64,000 bases of DNA from Protula sp. h YS-2021 (GCA_949752745.1 OX457027.1:56176053-56240052), one strand, 5' to 3'. Counted from the first letter of the stretch, positions 50,641-62,623 are shown. Notes: generated from the sequence alone by a model not told the origin. A program made the numbers and translations.

Positions 50641-53600
50641 TCCTCTTACTCTCTGGAAAACTTAGAATAACTTAAAATAAAAGTACCAGCCGTCCTTATT
50701 AAACGTATTAAGGAAATTATTGTAATTGCTTATTTTTCTTAAATGAAAGGTGTTGCTGTTTTATCTCTTATGTTGGGTAAATTTAACAACCTTTCTGTGA
50801 ATCTCGTCGTGCTGACAAGTCCGTTGAAGCAAATCCATCCCTGTCTCCCTCCACACAGATGGAGATACGAAGATATTGTTAAACTATGAAAATTTTCCAA
50901 ATTTACAACAAAGGTTAATATAGGGCTGAGTCCAAGAAAGGCACTAATTCTAATTCAACAATAAGGTCGCTCGCTATAGAGTCAATAAAGGATAGATAAC
51001 GTTCTGTTCCTGTAAATCCATCGCTTAATATAACGTAATATTTAAACAACCCACTTAGCAGTTACTTTTTCGAAATTAAAACAGCAACTAATAATTTCAA
51101 ATAAAAATGAGCAAAACATGAGTTTGGAAATTTAATCAGCCATGCATTGTTTTGCAAAGAAAAGTAAAAATTGAAATTATTATCTACCAGATCTCAAGGG
51201 AGCGTTTATTTAAAACGAAAACCATCTCAAACAAAGGAAAACAGCATGTGCTTTTCAGACGAATCAATTTTAGACAAAAAAACAACATGATTTACCATAA
51301 CGAGGAAAATGAAAATTATTGATGAAGGAGAGTTGCGTGCTGCTGCCTGTTGCATCACTCTGACAACCTGCCAGGGCCTCAGTGTTTATCCTCAGTCTTT
51401 CTAGGTCAAACGAATATAAAGCAGAGAATACATCTAGCAGACTGTCAGACATCAAAGAACTTTCTTTTTCTTTCATCAACCCTGTGCTATGAAAAGTTCT
51501 TAAAGAAATTTCACATTTAGCACTTCGCAAATCATGTTTGTCTTCAGTGTCAGTTACATATAACGCTGTAGCTTAAATGCACAAATTGTAACTTGTAACA
51601 CTGTTTTATCGCATATAAAATAAGCTTTATAACACATAATTTTCTTAACACTTTTTCTTAATTTTAATTATCCAATAATAATAATTATAAAGATTTTAAA
51701 GCAAAGGTTTTAACTGCGGAACTTAAGTTACTAAAACTTCATGCATTTTGATTATTTTGTTGCCCAGTTTTAATTTCCTCAAAGAGCATGTACAGTATAT
51801 GTTTGGTAAGAAAATACATATTGTATGTGTTGGTTCATTCTAAGACATGTTTGATGTAAAACAACTCTTACAGCTTTTAGGTGTTAAATATTGTATGCTC
51901 ACATTAAGGTAGTTGCATACTAAGATCTCACGCATGAGCTCTGTTGATCGAAATCCATAGGGATTAACGAGAAACGGGAGTTGTAAAAGAAGAGGTGAAA
52001 ACTGCAATTGGAAAGCGAATTGGGTGTGGGTGCTTTGAAAAATTGTACTTTTTTTAGTTTTCAATTTCCGTATGTATGGTCATGAAACTGGAATTACCTT
52101 TTATAAGTTCTATGGGGAATCATATATATATTTGAGCCTTTGTGAGAGTTATTTTTGCTCTCCGATGTGTAAATTTGCTCTTCGGTACCGAAATCGGTTA
52201 AGTTGTTTTACAGTTTTTGGCGTTTGTGAATATGCCTGTAGCAGTCACGTTGAAACGTTGAAAACGAGACACATGACTTCAAAAAGCAAAATATGAAAAT
52301 GCACGGTCAAAGACCTTTAACAACATATGTTTTCTTAACTGTGACTGTATATCACTGCGATGCAAAGCTTTAACTTGATATAATTCAATGTTTGAAACTT
52401 TGACCTTGAAGATAAAAAAAAATAAAATCTTCAAGGTTTAAAATACAATCTTTATTTATAGAAATACAATAATATAATTAAAGACTTAATTGAATATTTA
52501 GATAGGTTAATCACAATATTTTGATAAAGTTACACGTTAATGTTTAGAAATCTCGCTGATACTGCCTGATAGCATGTTTTTGAAACACGTGATTGTGCTA
52601 TGTCCTGTCTAACGCTTCCTTAAATTTTGTCAGACCGTTGCATTTGAAAATATAAACGTTCTCTAAATCATTTTGCTATTCTGAGCTGGTCTTTCTAATT
52701 CTTACTCCAGAAATTAAGAATCCTTGGCAAATATGGACAAAAATGATGTATGTAAAAGGCTTTTAAAAGTTTCGACATGAAATAATTACGAAATTGCTGA
52801 GATACTTTTTGTTTCAGTGGTGTTATGTTGTTACCTTGACAAACATTTTTATGAAACAACAGCAGTGGCCTCAGAATTGAGAACACTGTGGATTTTCATA
52901 AATACAGCAACACGTAAGACACTGCAAAATTTAGTTATGTCTTCCGTTACCCGTTTAGGCATATGTGAACAAGTATTTTGTTGTTGCTTAGTCAAACTTT
53001 GTGGGATATATTCAAGTAGGAACGCGATTTGAAATTCAAGGTTTAAATAATAGCCACTCCCTGTGAAAAGTCAACTTGCTATAAATTTGCTCCACTTTCT
53101 TAGTTTATTCTGACTACGTTAATTATAAATACATATAACAATGGCACGAGCAGAAATTAAAGAAAGTTTTAAAACTGTTTATGAGCTTTTGGAATGTGTG
53201 GAAAAGTACACATATTTATATTTCCATTTTGAGAGGAGAAACACCAATATTCGTTAGGAGATGTGCAATATAATCTAAACATGAATTCTGCTTAGTAAAT
53301 ACATAAAATGATTGAATTAATAATCAAAATTTCACCAGCGCAACTGAATATTTACTCCTTTATATTTCGTTAATCTGTGTTTATATCCTTGTTATTTTCT
53401 AACAACGCTAACCTCTGTTAGTCTTGTACAAAAAAGCAAATAGTAAGACTTATCATAGTTTACAGCTAAGTAGAGAAAAAATGAGAGGGTAGTTTCAGCG
53501 GTAGATTGATGGCACTTGTGGAGCAAAGTGACACACCCACGCAACCCAGAGAAAATACTGCGATGTGTGAAACTATATATTCACATCTCCAGTCAAAAGA

Positions 53601-53743
53601 CTACTCAACTAAAGATACTAAAGTACCGCTATGCTCTGCGCTTTACTTAAGGATAAAGAACCCAAGATAAAAACCTCAACGGTTTCTGTTAGCTGAGACA
53701 CTAAAAATTCCAATGTTCTTTTTGAAAAATATTTGATAACTGA
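48101..53743. other. Intron sequence without gene
   Basis: AT-rich intron; only the (CT)n at 50592 stands out. Confidence 0.7.
50592..50642. repeat. (CT)n microsatellite in the receptor intron
   Basis: CT run with a single TTT interruption. Confidence 0.97.
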
Positions 53744-53755
53744 CAATTATTATTA

Positions 53756-53787
<32 letters not shown>

Positions 53788-53850
53788 GCTGCTACTACTA
53801 TTACCACTTCTACCACCTCGTCTTTTTCTTCTTCTTCTTCTTCTTCTTCT

Positions 53851-53947
<97 letters not shown>
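53744..53947. repeat. (TTA)n-(TTC)n-(TTA)n compound microsatellite in the receptor intron
   Basis: TTA/TTG units, a mixed TACTACTACC stretch, about 95 bp of TTC with a few CCTC interruptions, then TTA again. Confidence 0.97.
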
Positions 53948-54999
53948 GTTGTTGTTGAAGAACAAATTTTCAAATGTAAACAGTTAGGCAGATAGAACAT
54001 CTTCCCAATAGCCCGGCATTTGCAGCTTTCCATTGCAAACAATCTTAAAATGACAGAGCCATCTCGAAAATTTGACTACTTTAGTTCAATCCAGCTGTGT
54101 GTCCTGTTTTCGAGATTCCACTGTGATTATTTTTTTAATGAACTTCACCACTAAAACATAGTGTAATGTCATAAAACCCCGATGTTAAAGCATCAGAACT
54201 TGGTAAAAAATTTCTTGTAACAAATTAAGCAAAGAACGAGGAACCAGTCTGCCAAAAAAAAAACTTGGTAAAAGCGCATAAATGTTATGATGGATGAAGA
54301 ATCTGAAGAATAACCTGTTGCAGTGTTCTAGTTTCCCCAGCCCCCCCCCCCCCCCAGCCCCCACCTTCAGGTTCACTTTTTTGGACAAAATAATAAATTC
54401 AATTAACATTATCCATCAACAGTAGCTGCTCAAGGATAAAATATTAATCCACTGTGCTAAATCATCCCTACATTGTTTTCATATAGGCCACAGACAAATG
54501 TCAACATGTAGGTGTGGCGCCGTTTTGAATGCGGCGAGTCTTGAAAAGGATTGAGCGTTTTATCAAAGAAGGAACTTATTTCAAAATGGTTAAATTAACA
54601 GATAAGGCAGCGGGCTGAAGGATACACAGTTCTGCACAATTTGGAATTAATCCCTTGCCACAAACAACCACCGCCTCCCTTTTTCACCAGCGGCACAATT
54701 CGATGCTGTTACCAAAATAATTTACTTCCAGACTAAAAGGTAGCACTTCACTGCAGCATCGATAGCATTGAACAGGGCATATATATGCAGTAGGAGATGG
54801 AGTGATCTTGATTAATTTGTGAGTTGGTCCACGTTATTCGGGCGTCCCAGACATGGTGCCATAGTTGCTAGATAGACTTTTCGTCTTCATTCCCACTTGC
54901 AAACTTCGTTTGCAAATGGGAATAAGTTTGTAGTTTTTCTCGAAATTTCTGCCCTTTTTTTTTTCCTTTTTTTTTCTCTTTTTTTTCCCGTCACGGAGG

Positions 55000-55310
55000 T
55001 TTCCAGAAAACTGCTCCTACGCTATTTGACGTTGGACGACGAAATTTGGCACAGTGATAGAGGGTGACGAGATGTCGTCAAATCCGCAACATTTTTTGAC
55101 CTTGACCTTGAAGGTCAAGGTCAAATTTGAGGCCAAAGTTTTTCTGACCTCAAAGTGGTTTCCAGAAAACTCCTCCTACAGGGTTTGTCGTAAAAAGACG
55201 GCATGTGGCAGAGACATAGAGGGTAATGAGTTGCCGTCAAATCCGTAAAATTTTTTGACCTTGCACCTCAGAGGTCAAGGTCAAATTGAGGTCAAAATAT
55301 TTTTGAAAAC
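55000..55310. repeat. Two-unit tandem repeat with a 31-nt palindrome
   Basis: Two units share TTTCCAGAAAACT.CTCCTAC, the block GATAGAGGGT.A.GAG.TG, CCGTCAAATCCG and TTTTTTGACCTTG. The first includes a perfect inverted repeat (arms 55095-55109 and 55111-55125, one-base spacer) built of GACCTTGACC / GGTCAAGGTC. Confidence 0.8.
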
Positions 55311-55469
55311 ACCTATTAATCAAGAAAAGTAGCCATAAAGGTGCTCAAATCCCAGTGTGAATGCATAAAACGTACTAAGTAAAGGGTAAACTTTCATCAC
55401 TAACCTTGACCTTGAGGGTTAAGGTCAAAGGTCACGTGACTTCACGCGTCCTTAACGACAGGCCGACTC

Positions 55470-56650
55470 ATCTCGATAACGGTGAGAGATAGAGCGATTT
55501 TGAGCTCATTTTCGACCCTTTGGGCCTAAACAACGTCACATAAGAGGTACCTCGGTGACCTTGACCTTCTGGGTCAAGGTCAAGGTCAAAAACCGGAAGT
55601 TGACCTTTATCTCGAAAACGGTTAGAGATAGAGCGATTTTGAGCTCATTTTCGACCCTTTGGGCCTAAACAACGTTACATTAGAGGTACCTCGGTGACCT
55701 TGACCTTCTGGGTCACGGTCAACATCAAAAACCGGAAGTTGACTTTTATCTCGAAAACGGTTAGAGATAGAGCGATTTTGAGCTCATTTTCGACCCTTTG
55801 GGCCTAAACAACGTTACATTAGAGGTACCTCGGTGACCTTAACCTTCTGGGTCACGGTCAAGGTCAAAAACCGGAAGTTGACTATTATCTCGAAAACGGT
55901 TAGAGATAGAGCGATTTAGAGCTCATTTTCGACCCTTATGGCCTAAACAACGTTACATAAGAGGTACCCCGGTGACCTTGACCTTCTGGGTCAAGGTCAA
56001 AAACCGGAAGTTGACTATTATCTCGAAAACGGCTAGAGATAGAGCGATTTTGAGCTCATTTTCGACCCTTTGGGCCTAAACAACGTTACATAAGAGGTAC
56101 CTCGGTGACCTTGACCTTCTGGGTCAAGGTCAAAAACCGGAAGTTGACTATTATCTCGAAAACGGCTAGAGATAGAGCGATTTTGAGCTCATTTTCGACC
56201 CTTTGGGCCTAAACAACGTTACATAAGAGGTACCTCGGTGACCTTGACCTTCTGGGTCACGGTCAAGGTCAAAAACCGGAAGTTGACTATTATCTCGAAA
56301 ACGGCTAGAGATAGAGCGATTTTGAGCTCATTTTCGACCCTTTGGACTCAACAACGTTACATAAGAGGTACCTCGGTGACCTTGACCTTCTGGGTCACGG
56401 TCAAGGTCAAAAACCGGAAGTTGACTATTATCTCGAAAACGGTTAGAGATAGAGCGATTTTGAGCTCATTTTCGACCCTTTGGGCCTAAACAACGTTACA
56501 TAAGAGGTACCTCGGTGACCTTGACCTTCTGGGTCACGGTCAAGGTCAAAAACCGGAAGTTGACTATTATCTCGAAAACGGTTAGAGATAGAGCGACTTT
56601 GAGCTCATTTTCGACCCTTTGGGCCTAAACAACGTTATATAAGAGGTACC
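55470..56650. repeat. Satellite: nine tandem units of about 139 bp
   Basis: The anchor GAGATAGAGCGA occurs at 55486, 55625, 55764, 55903, 56036, 56169, 56308, 56446 and 56585. Spacings are therefore 139, 139, 139, 133, 133, 139, 138 and 139; the 133-bp units lack one 6-bp GTCAAG/GTCACG block. Each unit carries GTGACCTTGACCTTCTGG followed by GTCAAGGTCA words, an inverted repeat able to form an 11-bp stem, then AAACCGGAAGTTGAC and TATCTCGAAAACGG. Confidence 0.95.
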
Positions 56651-57575
56651 TCGGTGATCTTGACCTCCTCCGTCATGGTCAAGGTCATAAACTGTAAGTT
56701 GACCAGTATCTCAACAACGGTTAGAAAATTGAATTTCATTTATTTGTGCCCAAATGAGGTTACATTATATTCACTTCGATGGCCTCGTTCAAGATAATAA
56801 TCCGGAAGCTGACAATTATGTCGAAACACTGAAAATTGTGTGTTTGATTAAATATGTTGTGTCTCTGCCCTTGCAAGTGGGTGCTATTTCGCTACGTGTA
56901 GCGAAATTCGGTCTAGTTTATTTCTTTTTTTTTTTTTTTAGTTTTTTTTTGTAAATTTTTTTGTAAACAACGTTAACATGAAACGTTGTATCACTGCGAT
57001 CAATAAATTCATTTAGAAACGATGTGTGCAATGGGACTGAAATAAGTGCAGATTCGTCACTACAAAAACACGCTAAAGACAGCCAAATACCAATACTGGT
57101 TTTCGAGATTGTGAAACATTTGCTCGGATCCAGTTATGTCCATTAAAACAAAACAAAACGAAACAGAAAACTGTTGGTTCTGTCGAAATTCCAAGATCGT
57201 GTTATCATTATGACCGACACGTAACACCGGTGCAAAATAGAACCCAGGAGAGCTATTTCTGGGCTTAATCCCATTACCATCACTTGAATACCAAAAAGGC
57301 GTTGCAAAGAAAGTAAAGCTCACCATTAGTACACTTAATATTGCCTTATCTGGGGTATCATTTTTTTCTATTGACTCCGAGCTTTTAAGAAATTTATTTC
57401 ATAAAATATTCAACTCAAGAACATTTTTCTCTGGTGCAAAAAAGTAAAACTGAGCTGCTTCAAAATTTCTCGTTACGTTTAAATGGCTGCTGAATCTCGA
57501 TTTTTTTTATTAGAATATGAGTAGTGACAGTCCAGTATCAAAATTTGTTCTAAAACTGAAACTGTCGTTTTAGTT

Positions 57576-57849
57576 CGTAAAACGCATTTTACTTGTAAAA
57601 GCGTAGTTCGCATTCTCAATCTTTAGACCAGATTTCCCCTGAAATGTAAAGAAACATTGCCAAAATTTCCTCATTAGGTGAAATCGCAAACATCGAGTCT
57701 GAAACACCGAAGAACAACTTATTACCCGCATTCCTTTTTCATCTCAATACCAAAGTGTTTTTGCCGTCGGGATGGAATAGGGCAGATATCAAAAAGGACT
57801 AAAGGTGGAGAACGCGAATTTCGCCTGTACTCGAGAAAAGCGTTTTACG
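57576..57849. mobile_element. Short inverted-repeat element (274 bp)
   Basis: The left arm 57576-57626 and the reverse complement of the right arm 57799-57849 match at about 39 of 51 positions, both beginning CGTAAAACGC and ending CTTTAG. A related single arm lies at 32937-33000 (GCATTCTCCACTTTTAGACA). No coding capacity. Confidence 0.55.
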
Positions 57850-58439
57850 AAATAAAGCGTCTGGTGACGTATACACGAACAGATAGATGTATGAAATATA
57901 ACAAATAAATACTTAAGCACAAGACCTCTTGCAAACGAACAGTTTGTGCACTAACAAGTGCTAGAGATCAATTAAAAAGTCTGATATCAGTAGTAAATGC
58001 AAGTTACTTGGATTTCATCACAACCAAATGCAAAATAAATGCTTTCTCACTAAATACAACTCTCAGTCAGAATGAATAAAATCCACGACAATATCTAAGA
58101 AGTGGAGAAAATGCCTCTATCCACCTCTCCAAGCCCATTGACGGGTTGACTGTACGGAGCCAGGCATTAGACCTACAACTTTTACCAGAAGAAATGCCAC
58201 AGTCAAAGTGTACTTTAAAACTAGTTGAGTTGGATTCTGGGATTTCCCGAAGCCGCTGCTCTGTTTCTTGTGATAAATGAGCGACAACGCCTTGAGGTGA
58301 GACTTTCACACAACGTCGTGTTACCTATACTGTGCTGTCTTCCTGTTTCCTCTTCCTCTTAACCGGTGGGGAGTGGTGGCGCGACTGCGAGATGGCTCTT
58401 TCCTCTATATGTTGCCTCTTGAACCGGCCTCAGTTGGAC

Positions 58440-58750
58440 GTGCCTCTCGCATAGGAGTGTCTTGGGCGAGACATCCGAATCAGAGCCAGATCGTGTCAAA
58501 GGGCTCTGTTCTCCAGGTTTACCCGTTCAACCCCTTTTGGCATGAATAACTCTGTCTGATTCAGGATGCTTGAATACCTCAGTTTACGTGCCCCTTTGAC
58601 CAATGACCAGCAGTGTAGTAAGAACGCGATCCTCGTTAGCTGCACCATGGAGGAGAGCCGATTAGCCGTAGCCGTATATGGTCCGTTATCTTCTTCTGTA
58701 CCAAAGCTTCCTTCAGTGCCTTTCATATGTGGTCCCGCATTGAAGTCATA
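58440..58750 (-). pseudogene. Gag C-terminal part of DIRS-like copy B
   Basis: The minus strand encodes FLLHCWSLVKGARKLRYSSIL, then FMPKGVERVNLENRAL, then MSRPRHSYARGTSN-like sequence in shifted frames. The first two segments are closely related to copy A (11843-11700). The region is interrupted by stops. It lies directly next to the 3' tail, marking the deletion junction. Confidence 0.55.
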
Positions 58751-59016
58751 TTGAGGGTTTGCCCAGCCAAGCCATCCAGCACCTTTGCGTCCCTCTCGCT
58801 TAGGGGAATAGCAGAGGCCTGCTTCACTCTAGGCATCTACACCGTCTTCTTGCAGGGCTGTTCCAAAGGCTCGATGTGGATAAGATTTCCGCTGACTTAT
58901 ACACACTGATCTCACCTATAGTTGTTTGGACAGATGAAGCCAAGCTATAGCATAACCCAAGTCCATCTCTTGGAACTCTCTCTACCTTGCCGCCACTGCT
59001 TTGGCGACTCTGGTGG

Positions 59017-59424
59017 TTAAAGGTAGGAACGCCTGTTATTCTGGTGCTTCATTTTGTGACGTCGGTCGGATAGGCGGCTTTCCTTATCAACAGACGGATT
59101 GATGGTCTCTAACCCGATTTCTATGATAAATTCTCTGACTGGAATGTCCTCTGGAAATAGCGAGGTAAATTCTATAAAAGGAGATGGTGCCTGTCCTGTG
59201 ATGGTAGAGTGGGGAGAGATGGGGTCGGGTGGGGCGCCTGCCTGTCGCTGTCGGCTTTCTCCGATATCGGTGACCTTTCTTTGGTGAGCGCACGAGTCGA
59301 TTGGGATGGATAAGAGCCTCCATTTTTCCCTGTAATCCTTGGACTGTTGCTGGAGACGACAGCTTTTTCTCCTCGTCTGTCTAATGGCCATCTCCTTCTG
59401 GCAAGAACTTTCCATCTGTACCAC
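59017..59424 (-). pseudogene. Gag middle region of DIRS-like copy B
   Basis: A 135-codon open stretch on the minus strand, basic at its N-terminus (KEMAIRQTRRKSCRLQQQ) and Pro-rich in the middle (GAPPDPISPHS). An overlapping frame reads MEALIHPNRLVRSPKKGH, which corresponds to MESLIQPIP…DHPEKGN in copy A at 12604-12530. Its position between the Cys-rich domain and the gag C-terminus makes it part of gag. No catalytic motif is visible. Confidence 0.4.
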
Positions 59425-59814
59425 TAGAACAGACTTAAACAGGCAACCTTGCTCTTGACTGCGTTTATGTGTCCCTAGGCTGCAGCACCGAGACGTAGTC
59501 TTGTCTACTTAATCCTTATCAGTGTCTGGATGGTCTTGAAGTTACGCTGCCAATGACGCAGCTGCCACAGTGGGCGTCTTTCTAGGATGTTCACATGGAG
59601 AGAAGCCAGCTGGCTGGGCTTGCGTTTGCCCCTGCTTGGCTCTTATTGCTTCCATCTCTCATGCCCAGGATGGCTCCGAGGCAGTTACCTGGCTTGGTCT
59701 AGATATTGCAGGGGAGGATCGGGAACGGGATGCCTAAATCCCCTTCTTGAATTACCATCATTGTTGAATTATACGGACTTACATTTATGAGTCACAGTAT
59801 CCCCTTTCGCTGTA

Positions 59815-60210
59815 GCTCTTCTTGTAGAGTGACGGCGAAATGATGACTGAGAAGAGAGCTATTCTTCTAACGACACTGAGCGATTGAATTTTACCCATCT
59901 TGCTACTTTTGCCCGACATGAAACGAAATTTTTGGCTACCTTCTGAAGCCAGGGCCTGCAAAGAGTTAGAGATAAAAGGGACAGAGATTGGCGCCTTTAT
60001 TTCCCAAAGTCACGCTTCTTGTAATGCCTCCTTATGCTCCGTGACAAGTTCCACTACTGCCTCCGAGGACATTAAGTGATTGAACTTCGCCCTCTTGTGG
60101 CTTGTGCCTGACGTAGTTCGAGTTTGTTGACCACCTTCTGAAGCCAGGGCCGGAGACGACTCGGTGACGGGATGGAGGTAGGCGCCTTGGTTTCTGACAG
60201 CGCCTTCATG
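59815..60210. repeat. Two-unit tandem duplication (about 197 bp) inside gag of copy B
   Basis: Units 59815-60011 and 60012-60210 share in order CTTGTA.., GATTGAA.TT, ACCTTCTGAAGCCAGGGCC and GGCGCCTT. The units have diverged, so the duplication is not recent. The second unit is the one still open on the minus strand (60213-60010). Confidence 0.6.
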
Positions 60211-60263
60211 CAACTTCTTCCAGCATGGGTTTTTTTATGCCTTTTTGTCTCTATTGCCTTCCA

Positions 60264-60470
60264 CTATGCATGGCAGAGGTGTTCACACTCCATATAGATG
60301 TTCTGTTTCTCACACAAGTCCAGACCTTCAGTAATCCTACACTTGCCACAGAGGGAGTGAGGGCTGTCCGCGAGCGCTGGATGAGCACATGCTGCCTTGT
60401 GCACAGAGCCTTCTTCTTTCCTCATATCTGCAACAGGAAAGCCTGATAAGTAACTGAAAACAACACACAG
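60264..60470 (-). pseudogene. Cys-rich gag N-terminal domain of DIRS-like copy B
   Basis: The minus strand encodes LCGKCRITEGLDLCEKQNIY then MECEHLCHA, giving C-x2-C-x8-C-x8-C. The counterpart in copy A is at 13500-13400. Preserved spacing in both copies suggests a real zinc-binding fold in the parent element. Confidence 0.5.
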
Positions 60471-60569
60471 GCACACTAGGCAGAATCTACCCCGAGATAA
60501 CACAACCCTTCTACTTTCCACGCCCACGCAGGAGTTTGGTGGAGCGCCACAACCCAAGGAGGGGAAAAG

Positions 60570-60653
60570 CCAGGTGGAGATACCTGTGTGCCAGGTGGAG
60601 ATACCTATGTGCCAGGTGGAGATACCTATGTGCCAGGTTGAGATACCTGTGTG
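60570..60653. repeat. 4 x 21-bp tandem repeat in copy B leader
   Basis: Four head-to-tail copies of ccaggtggagatacct(g/a)tgtg at 60570-60590, 60591-60611, 60612-60632 and 60633-60653. They differ at only a few positions. Each unit contains the near-palindrome AGGTggagatACCT. Confidence 0.95.
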
Positions 60654-61879
60654 GGGAGAGTCATAAGGGATAAACTACTCGGGTATATGCACACTTGCTA
60701 ACCCTGGTGGGGAAGTAGATGGAGTCACTTGACTCCTCCACTCCGAACTACCCAGGTGGATAGAGCTACTTGGTTCCCAGACAAACCATCAGAGTGAGGG
60801 AAGTTTCGATAGCCCTGCGAATCGAACTAGAAACGTAAAATTAATGACGTTCTGCAAATTCAGCCGCAACAGCGCTGGCAAGACAATGGTGCTGGAGTTA
60901 TATGAAGAGGTTTGGAAGACACAACGAAAGAACTTATCACCCAATCTGACATCAAACACCCAACAGACGATCGTACTGACACTGCCTCTTGGTTCTCCAG
61001 GTAAAAATTAATCTGCTGACCACTGGAGAAGAAACCGAGTAACATTTTGCATGATAAAACACCGATGTTGCTTACTCGTGGCCACAACTGTAATTCCTGA
61101 TGTTAAGTAGCTTTGGCATTCAAAACGCATCATATTTTCTGTCATAACGTCAAATACTATAAAACTAACTATAAAAATATCAAATTTTAATCTTTTGGTC
61201 TAAACTGCATTCCTACCTCAGCTGATGGTTATTAACACATATCAGAGCAATTGTAACTGCGGTATTTAATGACGTATTAGTATTTAGGTCACCGATGACA
61301 GATATGCATTCGGCGCTAGAAAATGTCTTGTTCAAACAAGGCATTGTAGAACCTAACAAATTAAATACAAACAATTTAGTTTTCGAAGTTATTGATACGT
61401 GGACACAGAACAAATGTCAATCAGCTTAAAAAATATTCAGCAACTTTTCAAGATATATTTTGTAAATTACTTAAGCTTGCTATTCTTTGCTTTCTTCGCC
61501 ATGGAACGTAGACATTAAGGTATTGCTCTTAAATTTTGATGTTTCCACAGTACAGCAATTAATTAGAATTAGGTGTCACAATGTGTAAATTTGAATTTTG
61601 TTCATTTAGCCAATATGAATGTATGTTCAAAATTAAACAAAACGAACAAATAATGAACCCGATAGCAGGTTTTAAGGTTACATATACATGTAAGTTAGAG
61701 AACTTAAAATGCTTGCTGCCCATGAATAATAAAATCACGCTAGGAATGAGCTCTGTTGAAAAAAAGATGTGATAATTAACAATAATACTTTGGGGTTGCA
61801 AAAAAAGCTTCTTGGGATGTAAATCTCTGCAGCACATCATATATTTTTATTGGGTATTTTTGTTTTACAGTTAGTATCT

Positions 61880-62130
61880 AAATCGGTCATATACGGTATA
61901 CTGCACGTCCAGTATACCGATTTAATACTGCTGGTCCCTGCACGGTATGGTTCCAAATCGATCTGAATTCGTAAAACTGGAACTGCAGTATGCCGATTCA
62001 ATACCGGTCTGTCAGTCCATTTGAAGTACAGTTCCAAATCGATTCGAATTCGATACACCGGTGCTATAACATATTGATTTCAGTGCCACCAGTTCCTTAC
62101 GGTATGGTTTGCAAATCGATTCTGATTCAG
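61880..62130. repeat. Three degenerate tandem units of about 80 bp
   Basis: Each unit carries a GTATAC/GTATGC-type word, then GATTTAATAC or GATTCAATAC, then GTATGGTT or GTACAGTT, CCAAATCGAT and GAATTCG or GATTCAG. The last unit abuts the MITE at 62133. Confidence 0.6.
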
Positions 62131-62132
62131 TA

Positions 62133-62623
62133 TACTATGGCGGTATATTTGTACAAAAATTTCATGGCTTTCGCGCTCCAACATTTATTTTTGATCGCAA
62201 TGGTATTTATATGCAATTAATAGATGAGAAAATGTTTAATTCTTTCGCGAACCACTTTTTATGTTATCCGAGTCGCTATTAATTTCTGCACGTGGTTTTT
62301 ATTATTTAAAAAATAAATGATAGAATGAATTCAATTTATCGCGCCCTATAATTAACTTTTCGCGTGCAAAAATTAAGAAATTAAATTACGTGATAAAACG
62401 AATGGTCAGACAAACGTTCTTTAAAACACAAGACGTTTAATTATTGTGCAGGATAAAATTATGGCGAAATTAATGAGCGCGAAATAAATAGTCAAATAAC
62501 ATATGAAATGTAAATGTTGCGAGGCTAAGAAAATTGTCGCGAGGCGATTCAAATTAGCGCAAGAAAAAATAAAATATACAATACGTACGTTTTGATTTTT
62601 TGTTCAAATATACCGCCATAGTA
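62133..62623. mobile_element. MITE with perfect TIRs and TA target duplication (491 bp)
   Basis: TACTATGGCGGTATATTTG at 62133-62151 is perfectly repeated in inverse at 62605-62623, with TA on each side (62131-62132, 62624-62625). The interior is AT-rich with many GCG words (gcgaaat, gagcgcg) and no open frame of note. The TA duplication suggests a Tc1/mariner-type or related mobiliser. Confidence 0.75.

Larger units (their letters stand above)
54889..56916 (+). mobile_element. Putative non-autonomous Helitron-like element with tandem core
   Basis: The 5' end has a 16-bp stem with one mismatch (54889-54904 against 54908-54923, loop TTC). The 3' end has a perfect 10-bp stem ATTTCGCTAC / GTAGCGAAAT (56886-56895, 56898-56907), then TCGGT and CTAG at 56913-56916 followed by T. 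A 3' hairpin a few bases before CTRR with a following T is the Helitron signature. The interior consists of two tandem families, two units around 55000-55310 and nine units from 55470. Tandem cores flanked by such ends are typical of molluscan non-autonomous Helitron-like elements. No helicase is present and the 5' boundary is approximate. Confidence 0.55.
58090..61125 (-). mobile_element. DIRS-like retrotransposon, copy B (internally deleted)
   Basis: A minus-strand relative of copy A inside the receptor intron. Its leader (about 60800-61125) and gag regions match copy A in the same order. The gag end at about 58440 is then joined to the 3' tail (58309-58090), which encodes WLRTVNPSMGLERWIEAFS (copy A: WLRTF…NLKKWVEAFS). 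RT, RNase H and nearly all of the recombinase are missing, so this is a non-autonomous deletion derivative. Copy B also contains an internal duplication (59815-60210) and a 4 x 21-bp tandem repeat (60570-60653) not seen in copy A. Confidence 0.7.

Noticed and set aside
53701..54042. Poly-Arg / poly-Leu / poly-Phe frames
   Set aside because: Frames of the (TTA/TTC)n microsatellite.
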